A stretch of DNA of 28,620 nucleotides. It comes from Bacillota bacterium (GTDB lineage: Bacteria; Bacillota; Clostridia; Lachnospirales; Lachnospiraceae). This document shows, one piece after another, positions 14,946 through 24,781 of the stretch. The stretch lies in contig JAEWMZ010000283.1 of assembly GCA_023392995.1 (NCBI GenBank), forward strand, positions 1 to 28,620, in the 5' to 3' direction. The notes beneath the pieces are model-generated. The model saw only the letters and a program-made list of their open reading frames with translations, was not told the origin of the DNA and made no database searches. The translations under genes and the position numbers were made by a program. Position 1 is the first letter of the stretch, and every line of letters starts with the position of its first letter.

Positions 14946-15210
14946 ATATCTCAATTCCTTTTTTTATTTTTCTCTTAGCCAACAGAATTCCTAATGCAAC
15001 ACTAACAAGTAACACTGCTGCTGAGATTCCTGTGATAAAGGTCCATGAGGATAACAACGGATCCTTAACAGGTGCCACTCCAACCTCTGTATTCATACCG
15101 CCATCTACATTGATATCACCTCCGACGGACATCCCATCGGTGGCTACCACAGTATCCGATGCTACTGCTGTAATGGATGCTATACTCAATCCGGTCATAC
15201 TTAATTCCAT
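14935..15210 (-). CDS. 91-aa single-pass membrane protein in ABC operon
   Basis: The N-terminal half is small-residue and acidic (ITAVASDTVVATDGMSVGGD, then NVDGGMNTEVGV), followed by one helix (about 57-79, FITGISAAVLLVSVALGILL) and a basic cytoplasmic tail (KRKIKK) with a final acidic patch. Topology suggests the N-terminal part faces outward. GGAGGAGTAG precedes the ATG. It sits between the CARDB gene and the permease gene and overlaps the latter. No family is recognised; it may be a small subunit of the ABC complex. Its placement argues for a real gene. Confidence 0.75.
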   Translation of the reverse strand: MELSMTGLSIASITAVASDTVVATDGMSVGGDINVDGGMNTEVGVAPVKDPLLSSWTFITGISAAVLLVSVALGILLAKRKIKKGIEIYED

Positions 15211-15251
15211 ATATCTCTACTCCTCCATTCTATGTCCTGACTTCTTGCCTT

Positions 15252-17693
15252 TTAGTATTGTTCCTCTTCCTTTTTGCGAAGCTTTGCTTTATAAGCACTT
15301 ATGATAATTTTTCTGGTAACCGGAACAGCAATGGCAAAAATAACAACCTGCATGAGAACAAATAACCAAACTTGCATAATTGGTGCTTTCGCGACCGGTG
15401 CCGGGTTAAACACTTCTCCTGATCCATCCCCTGGCATGCCTGGATCAATCACACCTGCACTCATGATTTCTTGTGAAAATTCCTTGGTGAACTCTACCGT
15501 ATCACCATTACTATCCTCATAGCTAATCTTTAGAACTCCGTTACAAGTTCCCTCAACATTGGGTATAACCTCAACCTCGACAAAAGAAGAGGTTCCCGCT
15601 GCTACATTTCCTATAAATTTCATGTTACCATCGGATTTTGTATAGTCTCCTTCTACTGTTGCAATTACATTATTTAACTGGGATTTTCCCATGTTGTAAA
15701 ATTCAAAGGAAAGATATGCTGTATTTCCCACGGTAAGATTTCCATCCCAGGAATATACATTCACATTATCAACCACTGGTCTTGCATTTTCCACTGCCTG
15801 CAGATTCAGCTTCTGCGTCTTGGACTCACCAATTTCTCCGGTGGTAGGGTTCGGCTTTGCACCATCGTATTCATAATCAATCGTAATATCGAGTGGATAC
15901 GCTTTCGTGGTCGCATCGGATTTTACTTTCATCTCAATGGTTTTAGAAACAGTCTCGCCTGGTTTAATTCTTTCAATAAAGAAGCTGTTACTGCCTTGTG
16001 TCACGCTGAATATATTATCTGCCTGCACTATCGTAACCGTAATATTTTTCGCTTCTACCTTAGAGTTCGTATTATATAAGTCAAAGGTAAAGTTAAAGGT
16101 AGAACCGGCACGCAGTTCATCCAGATCCGTATTGTATTTACTTACAATAATCTTTGGCTTGCTTATCGTTGAATCATTCTGAACATTAAGGACAGGTATT
16201 GTAGCTGTTCCTTCTCCGCCATTATAGCTGTATTTTATTGTTATGTTGTTCACGCCTTCAACAATATCCTCCGACACAATGAGCGGAACTTTCACCTGAA
16301 CGGTTTTGCCAGATTGTAATTCCTCAAAGTATTGGTATGGCTGAGATAGTACCGGTATAAATGTAGTTGAGGTAAGTCCATCGGTTGCTATCTTCAGATC
16401 TTTTACCGTTACCGGTCCCTTATTCTTAACATTAAATGTTACTACTACCTTATCTCCAGCTTTGGGCTGCAAAGGAGTTTGTGTCACATTGCTGATTATG
16501 ATATCCGCACTTCCGGATGTCGCCGTTGCCTTTACATCCACATAAGCATTATTGGTTAAAGTATAGCTATTCCCCTTGCCGTCCGAATAAGTAACCACCA
16601 GTTTAATCGTCTTTAATCCGCCGGTAGCATATTTTGATACAGACAATGGAATTGTAACCGTTTTTATCTCATCTAAATCTATTGTGTCGGCTGTAGTGAT
16701 GCCATCTGCATAGTATCCTTTTAAGATACCTGCTGCATCTATACTGGTACTATCTATACTAACAACAACATCAGTAGCCATTACTCCGCCAATATTCTGT
16801 AAATTCAGTTTAAGTTTGAATTTATCACCTGGATCTAAACTGTCAGGACCTTTCACTTCATCTACGATTAACTTGGGTGACTCATCATAATTCTTATTTG
16901 GGCTTAGATTAACTACTATATTGTAGGTTGATGTTTTTGCCTCGCCATCCGGTGTTTTATATGTAAAATTAGCAGTTATCGTCTTTCTGCCTACGGTGGC
17001 CGAAGATAGAATTGTAATAGGCAGCGTAATATTCTTATATGCATTACCCGTTAAATCACCGACTTTAACTTGTTTTGCTGTGTAGCGTTCTTCGAAGGAA
17101 TCCCCGTAGCTCATCGTCAGATAAACGCTTTTTGCTTCAATTTCACCTTCATTTTTAACTGTAAAAGAAAGGTTCGAATCGCCTCCTATCGCAGTGTTGC
17201 TCAGAGTAGCATTTCCAGTACTTAATTGAATTGGCATTTTTTCCTCTGTCACCTTGATATTTAACGTTATTGTTATTGTTAAATCATCCGTATCTTTGTC
17301 AGAATCATGATCATACCTGAATCTTACATTAACTGGATAAGTTCCGATGGCTGCCGTATCGTTCATTTTTACATCAAATTCTAAGTTCGTTTTCACAGCA
17401 TTAGAAACATGTAATACCTTAATATCTCCCTGGCTTAAATATGGATTCGAACAGGTAAAAGGCATTGTTGTCTTGTCCCCTGACGCTACAAAATCAATTT
17501 TAGGTAATGAAACAAAATCACCATCTGCCATAATCGGAACTTTGAAATGTGTTGTTTGTCCTGGATTCGCTATTAAATCCTGATTTTCAACTACTCTAAT
17601 TGTAGTTGTCGCCGCCTTAACCTGATAATCTGTACCATTGATTCCTGTTGCCACCATGACAAATGCCAATAGTGCAACTAAAAACTTTTTCAT
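15252..17693 (-). CDS. secreted, C-terminally anchored CARDB/NEW3-type (COG1361-like) protein
   Basis: 813 residues. A signal peptide (MKKFLVALLAFVMVATGI, likely cleaved after VKA near residue 27) leads to a series of about five beta-sandwich repeats of roughly 110-120 residues each (about 150-750), with recurring phrases such as DLKIATDGL, LKTIKLVVTYSDGKG and ITIKYSYNGGEGT, typical of CARDB/NEW3 domains. A membrane helix near 770-795 and a basic tail end the protein. I chose the ATG at 17693, since AGAAGG lies six bases before it; the ATG two codons upstream is too close. The operon with a MacB-type ABC pair suggests a surface adaptor or assembly partner; this is inference. Confidence 0.88.
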   Translation of the reverse strand: MKKFLVALLAFVMVATGINGTDYQVKAATTTIRVVENQDLIANPGQTTHFKVPIMADGDFVSLPKIDFVASGDKTTMPFTCSNPYLSQGDIKVLHVSNAVKTNLEFDVKMNDTAAIGTYPVNVRFRYDHDSDKDTDDLTITITLNIKVTEEKMPIQLSTGNATLSNTAIGGDSNLSFTVKNEGEIEAKSVYLTMSYGDSFEERYTAKQVKVGDLTGNAYKNITLPITILSSATVGRKTITANFTYKTPDGEAKTSTYNIVVNLSPNKNYDESPKLIVDEVKGPDSLDPGDKFKLKLNLQNIGGVMATDVVVSIDSTSIDAAGILKGYYADGITTADTIDLDEIKTVTIPLSVSKYATGGLKTIKLVVTYSDGKGNSYTLTNNAYVDVKATATSGSADIIISNVTQTPLQPKAGDKVVVTFNVKNKGPVTVKDLKIATDGLTSTTFIPVLSQPYQYFEELQSGKTVQVKVPLIVSEDIVEGVNNITIKYSYNGGEGTATIPVLNVQNDSTISKPKIIVSKYNTDLDELRAGSTFNFTFDLYNTNSKVEAKNITVTIVQADNIFSVTQGSNSFFIERIKPGETVSKTIEMKVKSDATTKAYPLDITIDYEYDGAKPNPTTGEIGESKTQKLNLQAVENARPVVDNVNVYSWDGNLTVGNTAYLSFEFYNMGKSQLNNVIATVEGDYTKSDGNMKFIGNVAAGTSSFVEVEVIPNVEGTCNGVLKISYEDSNGDTVEFTKEFSQEIMSAGVIDPGMPGDGSGEVFNPAPVAKAPIMQVWLFVLMQVVIFAIAVPVTRKIIISAYKAKLRKKEEEQY

Positions 17694-17743
17694 CCTCATC
17701 CTTCTACCCCTTTGCTTCCTTTCATTTCATTCTTTCATATGTA

Positions 17744-17883
17744 ATTGCGAAACATTATAGTTATTGTAATTGTATACACAACATATACTATTTCTACGCT
17801 CCAACGCTTCCTTCGGGCTTAGCTTCCGCTTCGAAACATTATACGTTGTATATACAATAGCTAAAGTTTCTGAGTTTCGCAAT
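17744..17883. mobile_element. MITE-like palindromic element, copy 1
   Basis: A 140-bp element bounded by perfect 10-bp inverted ends ATTGCGAAAC/GTTTCGCAAT. Inside are long imperfect inverted arms (around 17771-17793 and 17833-17856) and a central loop. It matches copy 2 at 27459-27598 at 129 of 140 positions, with 49 consecutive identical bases in the centre. It lies between the ABC ATPase gene and the CARDB gene, about 50 bases before the CARDB start codon. It has no coding capacity. Confidence 0.82.
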
Positions 17884-17903
17884 CAACTACATTCTTTCAT
17901 GTT

Positions 17904-18668
17904 TTATGATACTTCTTCTGCAATTTCACTTGATTTTTCTACCGCCTCTGCTTGCGGTTCTTCCTTATGTACTACTTCAATCTTTTCTATTTTTCCATCA
18001 AGAATATGAATGATCCGGTCAGCGTATTCCGCCAATTTCCGATCGTGGGTTACCATAACGATAGTCTGATGATTTGTTCTTGCCATTTCTTTGATTAGAT
18101 CCATAACCTCTTTTGAGGTTTTAGAATCCAGATTTCCTGTTGGCTCATCTGCAAATACAATCTCCGGGTTCGACACAAAGGCTCTTGCAATACCAACTCT
18201 TTGCTGCTGACCACCACTCATTTCCTTGGGCTTATGCCTTAGCCTGGGTCCTAAGCCTACCTTGACCAACATGTCCCTTGCCATCTTCCTTCTTTTTCTC
18301 ACCGGTATTTTCTTGAATATTAACGGAAGTTCGACATTCTCCAGAGCAGTCATCATATTCAATAGATTATAGGATTGAAATACAAAGCCCAAATTGTTCT
18401 GCCTGAATTTTGCCAGACCCTTTTCTCCCATCTTATGAACATTTTTACCCTTCATAATGATTTGTCCCGAAGAAAGCTTCTCAATTCCGGCCATAAGATT
18501 CAACAAGGTAGACTTACCAGAGCCGGACGCACCATACAAACAGCAGAACTCGCCTTTTTTGATGACAAAACTAACATCATCTACGGCACAGATTCGTTCC
18601 TTACCCATCCGGTAAACTTTTTTCACATTCTTTACTTCAATTATGTTCTCGGATCCATTGTTATCCAT
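17904..18668 (-). CDS. ABC transporter ATP-binding protein (MacB/LolD-like) with acidic C-terminal tail
   Basis: 254 residues. Walker A is GASGSGKST (46-54), the signature is MSGGQQQRVGIARA, Walker B VFADEPTGNLD and the switch His is in MVTHDRK. It energises the MacB-like permease at 13617-14945. After the ATPase core there is an extra tail rich in Glu and Ala (KEEPQAEAVEKSSEIAEEVS), unusual for LolD-type proteins and possibly a docking element. I chose the ATG at 18668 because GAGGTG lies five bases upstream; the frame is open to 18695. It is the first gene of the operon; the palindromic element separates it from the CARDB gene. Confidence 0.93.
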   Translation of the reverse strand: MDNNGSENIIEVKNVKKVYRMGKERICAVDDVSFVIKKGEFCCLYGASGSGKSTLLNLMAGIEKLSSGQIIMKGKNVHKMGEKGLAKFRQNNLGFVFQSYNLLNMMTALENVELPLIFKKIPVRKRRKMARDMLVKVGLGPRLRHKPKEMSGGQQQRVGIARAFVSNPEIVFADEPTGNLDSKTSKEVMDLIKEMARTNHQTIVMVTHDRKLAEYADRIIHILDGKIEKIEVVHKEEPQAEAVEKSSEIAEEVS

Positions 18669-18837
18669 ACTGCACCTCATCTGCCTTACTGGCATTCTAT
18701 CAAGAATAATGAAAGCCTTTCTTAATATTTCTCACAAAACGACCTTTTTCATAATACAACAAAAAGATTACAAAATTACTACATATTATCTTAAATTTTC
18801 CTTAAGTTTCTGTTATAATTTGTTAATTTAAAAATTT

Positions 18838-20058
18838 TTAAGCTTTTTTATTTTGCGCTTTACTTATCTGTTCTCTGCGCTCCTGCTCCTTATGCTCCAG
18901 TCTTTGATCCACAAAGCGAACAAAGATCAGCTTGATAAATGCTCCAACCGGTACTGCAAGCAGCATTCCCAGCAAGCCTCCGATTGCGCTGCCGACAATC
19001 AAAGATACAATGACAACCAGCGGATGAATTTGAATTGAATTACTTAGTAGCTTAGGTCCAATAATATTACCGTCAATGAACTGGATTACAAAGAGCGCAA
19101 TCATTGCAATAATCCAGGTTCGTATATCACCTGCCACCAGACAGGATAATGATGTAAATACATAAGCCACGATCGGCCCAACATAGGGAATAAGGTTACC
19201 AATACCGGCTAAGATTCCTATAATAATTGCGAATTTAACATTCACAATGGTAAGTGTTATGCTAATAAGGAATGCCATAACGATGGCATCGGTAAGCTGC
19301 CCTCTGATATATCCGGAGAAGACTTCATCAAGATCATCCAGTGTTCTTTTTACCTTCTCATTGAATCTGTCGCTAAACAAAGCTCTCATAAACTTATTCA
19401 AAAAATTAGTAAAGATTTTGCCGTCTAATAAAAAGTAAAAAGCAATGATAAGGGCAAAAACAACGGTTGTGACCTGACCGGATATATTTTTAAAGGAAAT
19501 TACTGTTGAGTTGACAATATTCATTAACCCGGTGCCAATTGCATTTGTAAGTTGATCCACATAATTCTTAAATTGCTGCGATTCTAAGTTCATTTCATCC
19601 AACAGCTTCCCAATTGATTCAATAAAGGATTGGAGACTATTCGCATATATCTGTGTCAGGTTTGCCAAATCATCAAAATTCGCAATTCTTATCTGATCTG
19701 TAACCGTATACACTAAAACAGAGATGATGCCTGCCAAAGCAATAAGCAAGACAAATACTGCGGTCAATACCGCCCAGCTCCTTGGAGCTACGATTCCTCC
19801 GAACAGCTTTACCTTTTTCAGCTCCTGATATCTTTTTTCAAAAAAATCAACTACCGGATTAAGAATATAAGCAAACGCAAAGCCAATAATGACGGGCTTA
19901 ATTACCGCCATTACCCAGGTTAGCTTTTCAATTACCACCTGGGTAATATCCGGCATCTTTGTAATAATAACTCCCAGGATATATATGATAAGACATGTTA
20001 TAATTACATAAATTGAAATCTGTGTATATTTTTGATTAATTTTATCTTTCCACTTCAT
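18838..20058 (-). CDS. AI-2E family transporter (PerM/YtvI-like permease)
   Basis: 406 residues with the AI-2E transporter layout: two N-terminal helices, a third after the WAVLTAVFVLLIALAGIISV segment, a soluble amphipathic stretch (about 130-190), then the conserved C-terminal helices with GNLIPYVGPIVAY and IDGNIIGPKLLS, the family hallmarks. Members export small molecules or exchange ions in the inner membrane; the substrate here is unknown. The ATG overlaps the stop codon of the kinase-like gene (TAATG), so both are coupled. A basic C-terminal tail (LEHKEQERREQISKAQNKK) is present. Confidence 0.92.
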   Translation of the reverse strand: MKWKDKINQKYTQISIYVIITCLIIYILGVIITKMPDITQVVIEKLTWVMAVIKPVIIGFAFAYILNPVVDFFEKRYQELKKVKLFGGIVAPRSWAVLTAVFVLLIALAGIISVLVYTVTDQIRIANFDDLANLTQIYANSLQSFIESIGKLLDEMNLESQQFKNYVDQLTNAIGTGLMNIVNSTVISFKNISGQVTTVVFALIIAFYFLLDGKIFTNFLNKFMRALFSDRFNEKVKRTLDDLDEVFSGYIRGQLTDAIVMAFLISITLTIVNVKFAIIIGILAGIGNLIPYVGPIVAYVFTSLSCLVAGDIRTWIIAMIALFVIQFIDGNIIGPKLLSNSIQIHPLVVIVSLIVGSAIGGLLGMLLAVPVGAFIKLIFVRFVDQRLEHKEQERREQISKAQNKKA

Positions 20059-20690
20059 TAGATTGTTGGTACTCCTCCTTCGGCACTTTTTAGATATAAT
20101 AAAATGTTTTCTACCGCATGATCGATGCCGATATAATCACTTCGCAGGGACAAATGATAGTTTTCAGCTTTTCCCCACTTCTCATTCGCATGATAATTAT
20201 AATAATTCGCTCTTCTTTTATCCGCCTTTATCAGTTCATCCTCCGCCTTATTCCTTGGCACATTGTATAGGCGAATTACTCTTTCCTTACGGGCTTCCTT
20301 TCCCGCCCAGATGAATACATTCACAACATCGTCCTGCTCACGTAGAATATAATCGGCACAACGGCCAACAATTACGCAGGGACCTTCCTGCGCCACCTTG
20401 CGAATGACATTAGACTGAGCCAGGTATAACTGATCATCCAAGGAAAGATGTGTAAAACCGATATCCTGATTACCATATGCATTCATGCCCATAGCAATGG
20501 AATATAAAAAGCTGTTCGTTGCTCTCTTCTCCACATTATCAAAGGCAGCTTCTGCGAAGCCACTTTCCTTTGCTGCTCTGGCGATTAATTCATCATCATA
20601 AAAGGGTATGTTTAATTTTTTTGCTAATTTCTCGCCTATTTCTCTTCCGCCGCTGCCATATTGCCTGCTAATAGTTATTACCTTATTCAT
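20058..20690 (-). CDS. cytidylate kinase-like family protein (Cytidylate_kin2)
   Basis: 210 residues. The nucleotide-binding loop is ISRQYGSGGREIG near the N-terminus, followed by KKLNIPFYDDELIARAAKESG, both typical of the Cytidylate_kin2 family, and later VIVGRCADYIL. Related proteins are predicted P-loop kinases, but their substrate is not established, and the real CMP kinase (Cmk) is normally a separate gene. I chose the ATG at 20690 because GAGGTGG lies six bases upstream; the frame extends to 20705. It is the first gene of a two-gene unit with the AI-2E transporter. Confidence 0.9.
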   Translation of the reverse strand: MNKVITISRQYGSGGREIGEKLAKKLNIPFYDDELIARAAKESGFAEAAFDNVEKRATNSFLYSIAMGMNAYGNQDIGFTHLSLDDQLYLAQSNVIRKVAQEGPCVIVGRCADYILREQDDVVNVFIWAGKEARKERVIRLYNVPRNKAEDELIKADKRRANYYNYHANEKWGKAENYHLSLRSDYIGIDHAVENILLYLKSAEGGVPTI

Positions 20691-20848
20691 TTCAAGCCAC
20701 CTCATTTTCTGTTCTAACTTATCTCAAATTGAGCCTTAATTACCTGATTACTCCGCAACATAAATGACCTTTGGTGCATTTCTCCTGTTTTGGTATAGTT
20801 TAAATATAACATATATTCCCCGGTAGCAATAGAGGTTTTTCAGATAAT

Positions 20849-23509
20849 TCAAAGAAATAGAGTTAATTTCAAATACATTTTTCTAAAAATCGAAAGTTTG
20901 CCCCATAATTTCTCCTTTAAAGTGATATAGAAATCCTTTACCTCCTGCAGTTCCTCGGGTGCTATGGTTCCCTTTCCGAATCTTGCTCTTCTTATAATTT
21001 CCATGACTATCTCAAACTCATCGCTCTCGAGATAAGAGCAGTGTTCCTTTGCGTAATCAACATTATCCTCCAGTAGTGCATTCTTTTCCATTCCGGCTGC
21101 CTTTACCGCCTTCAACAATCCTTCGATCTGCTCATAGAGAAGAATTGCCTTTTTATTCAGATCCTTTGTTCGACTTCTTATAATACGGTTGATGAACCTC
21201 ACTGCGACAAAGCCCAGGGCTGTGCCTACCAGCCAGATGACAAGAACGATTGCTATGATCCATTTTACATCCATATGATTTTTCTCCCGGCCTTCCTTTG
21301 CTGTATTATCCTGCCTGTCCTCAGCCTGCTGTGTAATATTTTCTTTTCGTGGGGTTGGAGTTGCAGCCTTTAGTGTTGGGGTTGCCTTCAATTCTTCACC
21401 AGCCTGCTTTCCGATGCTGGAAGCTGCCGATATCCCCATGTCAGAGCCCGGGGTAACGTCGATGGGAATCCAGCCGCAGCCATCCATATATACCTCCACC
21501 CAGGAGTGAGCACTATAGTCCTTAACGAATACTGTTATATTCGTATCGTCTGGTATTATTGGGTAATCTATTATGACATCCTTACCATGAGTAACTCCCG
21601 CTTCTTCACTATTTGACATTTCATTGGATTCATAAGAAGTATTCAACTCCTTACTTATAGAATCAGAAATATTATTTGTCTCATCAAGCACAATATTCTT
21701 TATCACATCCTTAGAGCTTACTGCATAACCTTCCACATACCGGCACGGTACCCCCATCGCTCTTAGCATCACGGTTGCCGCTGAAGCAAAGTGCGCACAG
21801 TACCCTTTCTTATTCTCATATAAGAAATACTCTACAAAATCCTTATTCCAGGGAGTTTTCCCCGGCTCAAGACTATAATCTACATTCTCCTTTAGATAAT
21901 CTCTGACATAGGTTATTTTTTCTATTACACTATCGTATTCTTTATCCATGCGCATTGGAGCAAAATCTTCAATGATACGCTCAACCCCTTTTTCGGGCAG
22001 CTGGGTATATACCCGGTATACAAACTGTCGGTAGCTTTTTTCAAACTCCTTGGTATCGCTGGTTTCATCTACCTGTATTTGATCCGGATTTAAGCTAACC
22101 GTAATGTTACCCTCTGTATCCATAAATACTTTATCATTATTATTACCTGATTTATAACGGTAAAAAGGAATGGAATATTCCTTCTTACGACCTTTTAATG
22201 AGCTGTACATATCCTGTATAAAAGCAACATCCGTCATACCATTATATTCTGGATAATATGGAACATACAAATACTTACGGTTTGCTGCTTTGTAGGTTAC
22301 TGCCAGATTGGAAAGGTAGTAATTCGTAGCCAATAATCCATTATAGGCTTTGCGGCTTGGATATGCGGATTTCGTAAGTGCACCTAACAGTCTGTTCTCA
22401 TCATTTATTATCAGAAAAAGATCCCTTGGCCAATCTGCCGCCAATTCATCATAAAGCTGATCAGAAGCTTTTGAATGACCGACCCATCGGTGCCCCGTAT
22501 AAACACTCCCGACATAGCCCTTTAGATAAACTCCATTCCTGATTCCCTCATATTTGGTTCTTATCTCTAATTGCTCTGAATTATCAAACTCAACACGGTC
22601 AACTCCGCCCAGCTTCCCACCGTTGATTCCTCCTGCTGCCCCATCCATTGACATGTCAAAGGTGGTAACCATACTTACAAAGTCTTCCCAGGTAAAATCA
22701 AATAAGGTCGATTGAATTCTTGCTTTTGTCCGGTCGATTTCCGTGATTCCTTCATATTTTTCCCTTGTTAAAAACAAGCTCATCAGGAAAAATAGTAAAA
22801 CTCCCATAACACCTAGCCAAATCGCCGCTTTACTGTTTATTCTATGCAACAGTGTTCTCTGCTTCCGATCCATGGCATAATGTCCCGTATTACTAGCACA
22901 ACTTAGATAAAGAGTGACAAGGACATACGAAATCAGGTACTGCGGCGAAGGTATGATCCCGAATAAAAAAGTAGCAGCAACCGGTAACAGCAGCAATAGC
23001 AACGCCACTGCAACAAATCTATTTCTGACAACAGCAAATGTCAGCAAGGATATAAAAAAGATCATAATCATTAACATCAGTAAAAAGCTGTCTCTTTCTA
23101 CCGAAAAGCGATCTACTGTAAATTGGGTACTCATGGTACCATAATATTCACCAACCCGTTTTAAAACTATATTTTCAAGATAATAAAATCCGTTTCTCAA
23201 CGACTTCAGCTGCCAGACTAAAATCGCAAGATAGCCCAGTCCGCCAATCAAGAACTTAATTTTATTATATTCCTGCCAAAGAATAGACGCAAAAATGCTG
23301 GCAGAAAAAAGTAGTTCCAGATATATCAAAGACATGATACGATCCGTTAACGGAATTGCTTCTAAAAATGAACCACGAAATGCATAGCAGCCAAGTAAAA
23401 TAACGACTGCCTGAAAAACCTTTGCTAAAAAGTCACTGCTTTGCTTTTTATCTTCCGTAATAATCACTTTATCATTGATGAGCAAGCCATCCCGACGCTC
23501 TTTTCTCAT
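20849..23509 (-). CDS. transglutaminase-like domain membrane protein (TgpA/DUF3488-like)
   Basis: 886 residues. The N-terminal third is a bundle of membrane helices (about 30-250). A large external region follows with the papain-like transglutaminase fold: catalytic Cys571 in KGYCAHFASAATVMLRAMGV, His668 in AHSWVEVYMDG, and Asp684 in PIDVTPG, so the triad is intact. A Thr/Pro linker, a helix (about 755-780) and a cytoplasmic DUF4129-like tail end it. These proteins sit with MoxR and DUF58 genes in many bacteria; the reaction may be proteolysis or cross-linking at the cell surface. It is the last gene of the operon, starting 16 bases after the DUF58 stop. Confidence 0.92.
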   Translation of the reverse strand: MRKERRDGLLINDKVIITEDKKQSSDFLAKVFQAVVILLGCYAFRGSFLEAIPLTDRIMSLIYLELLFSASIFASILWQEYNKIKFLIGGLGYLAILVWQLKSLRNGFYYLENIVLKRVGEYYGTMSTQFTVDRFSVERDSFLLMLMIMIFFISLLTFAVVRNRFVAVALLLLLLPVAATFLFGIIPSPQYLISYVLVTLYLSCASNTGHYAMDRKQRTLLHRINSKAAIWLGVMGVLLFFLMSLFLTREKYEGITEIDRTKARIQSTLFDFTWEDFVSMVTTFDMSMDGAAGGINGGKLGGVDRVEFDNSEQLEIRTKYEGIRNGVYLKGYVGSVYTGHRWVGHSKASDQLYDELAADWPRDLFLIINDENRLLGALTKSAYPSRKAYNGLLATNYYLSNLAVTYKAANRKYLYVPYYPEYNGMTDVAFIQDMYSSLKGRKKEYSIPFYRYKSGNNNDKVFMDTEGNITVSLNPDQIQVDETSDTKEFEKSYRQFVYRVYTQLPEKGVERIIEDFAPMRMDKEYDSVIEKITYVRDYLKENVDYSLEPGKTPWNKDFVEYFLYENKKGYCAHFASAATVMLRAMGVPCRYVEGYAVSSKDVIKNIVLDETNNISDSISKELNTSYESNEMSNSEEAGVTHGKDVIIDYPIIPDDTNITVFVKDYSAHSWVEVYMDGCGWIPIDVTPGSDMGISAASSIGKQAGEELKATPTLKAATPTPRKENITQQAEDRQDNTAKEGREKNHMDVKWIIAIVLVIWLVGTALGFVAVRFINRIIRSRTKDLNKKAILLYEQIEGLLKAVKAAGMEKNALLEDNVDYAKEHCSYLESDEFEIVMEIIRRARFGKGTIAPEELQEVKDFYITLKEKLWGKLSIFRKMYLKLTLFL

Positions 23510-23525
23510 TCCATCACCACCATTT

Positions 23526-24743
23526 CTAACCCACCGGCAATTCTTCCATATCCCGCTTTGTATTATTTAAATCCACCGGCCAAAACTCGATTTCCTTCCC
23601 ATTTCCATACTCCTGCGCCCCTGCTAGCTGACCCGGGATTTCCTCCTGCTCCTCATTATCATAAAGATAGAGCAGCCGGTATTCCTGGGCTCTGATTAGT
23701 GTTATGGATGCCGGATGAAAGGACTCCATTTCTCCGGTCAGATAAAAAAACTCCGTGTATTGATCCTTGGCATACTCTGCTGCGTATTCCATAATAACAT
23801 CTTTTGCTTCCCGATAAAATTTAGCCTGTAGCAAAGCATCCATTGCTTCAAATAATTCCTGCTCCTGGGATATCTTTATCCGCCTGCAGCTGCCATGATC
23901 TGCATCAAACCAGGCAATATAATGGATCTGTTTGTGGAGCATTAGTGTATAGGATAGGGAGAGCGTACATTCCAGTATTGCATCGGCAAAAGCCAGCAGC
24001 TCCTTTCCTTTTCGTGTATATAAATCCACCAGGATCAGAAGAGAGCAGCTAATTGGATCACTGAACTCCTTAATCATGAGCTGATTCTGTTTTCTGCTTA
24101 GCTTCCAGTGAATACGCTGAAGCCGATCCCCTGCCCGGTATTCTCTGATTGCAAAAATCTCTGAGGGATCATCTCCACTCTTGGTTGCAGAATACGTATC
24201 ACTGTCAATCAGATTGGAACTCCCCCCAGATATCCTCCATTCCGGCAATTCATAATAGTTTGGAAGAACCGCCGCCTTTATTTCACCTGGCTGCTTTTTT
24301 CGCAAAGAGAAAAGCCTCAGATAATCATAAATACGGATTCCCCTCATAGAAATCACAAGGTTGCCTGCATGCTCCGACTTAAGGGATACCGTAACCTGAG
24401 TATTTGTTCTGGCATCCAGGGATACCATATATTCTGCTTTATACTTTCTTTTGGAGTATGCATTCTGATAGGTCAAATAGATCTTTATATTGGTAATAGG
24501 AATCACGGCGCGATTCATTAGCTGTATGGTAATTGGTATCGGTTCCCGGCGATTCACGATATGCGCGGCTGATACCAGCTTAGCCCGCACATTGGCATAA
24601 GTATAGAAAAGGAGCAGCAGCATGAACAAAGGCATCCCCAGCGCTGCCAAAAACAATATTCCCATGTAATACGTATTATAAAGAACTGCCAATAATCCCA
24701 CTGCTACTAATAACAGCAGATATTTCAATTGGTTTCGAAGCAT
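23526..24743 (-). CDS. DUF58 domain-containing protein
   Basis: 405 residues. Two N-terminal helices (about 6-45) precede a beta-rich region and the DUF58 domain with its hallmark EYRAGDRLQRIHWKLSRK. The domain is related to von Willebrand factor A folds. DUF58 proteins accompany MoxR ATPases and transglutaminase-like proteins and are thought to help assemble or activate surface or metal-dependent complexes. I chose the ATG at 24743, with AGGG eight bases upstream; a TTG two codons earlier is in frame. It lies 38 bases after the MoxR gene and 16 bases before the transglutaminase gene. Confidence 0.92.
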   Translation of the reverse strand: MLRNQLKYLLLLVAVGLLAVLYNTYYMGILFLAALGMPLFMLLLLFYTYANVRAKLVSAAHIVNRREPIPITIQLMNRAVIPITNIKIYLTYQNAYSKRKYKAEYMVSLDARTNTQVTVSLKSEHAGNLVISMRGIRIYDYLRLFSLRKKQPGEIKAAVLPNYYELPEWRISGGSSNLIDSDTYSATKSGDDPSEIFAIREYRAGDRLQRIHWKLSRKQNQLMIKEFSDPISCSLLILVDLYTRKGKELLAFADAILECTLSLSYTLMLHKQIHYIAWFDADHGSCRRIKISQEQELFEAMDALLQAKFYREAKDVIMEYAAEYAKDQYTEFFYLTGEMESFHPASITLIRAQEYRLLYLYDNEEQEEIPGQLAGAQEYGNGKEIEFWPVDLNNTKRDMEELPVG

Positions 24744-24781
24744 TACCAAATCCCTGTCTTTCTATTGATCTCTCTTTATGA

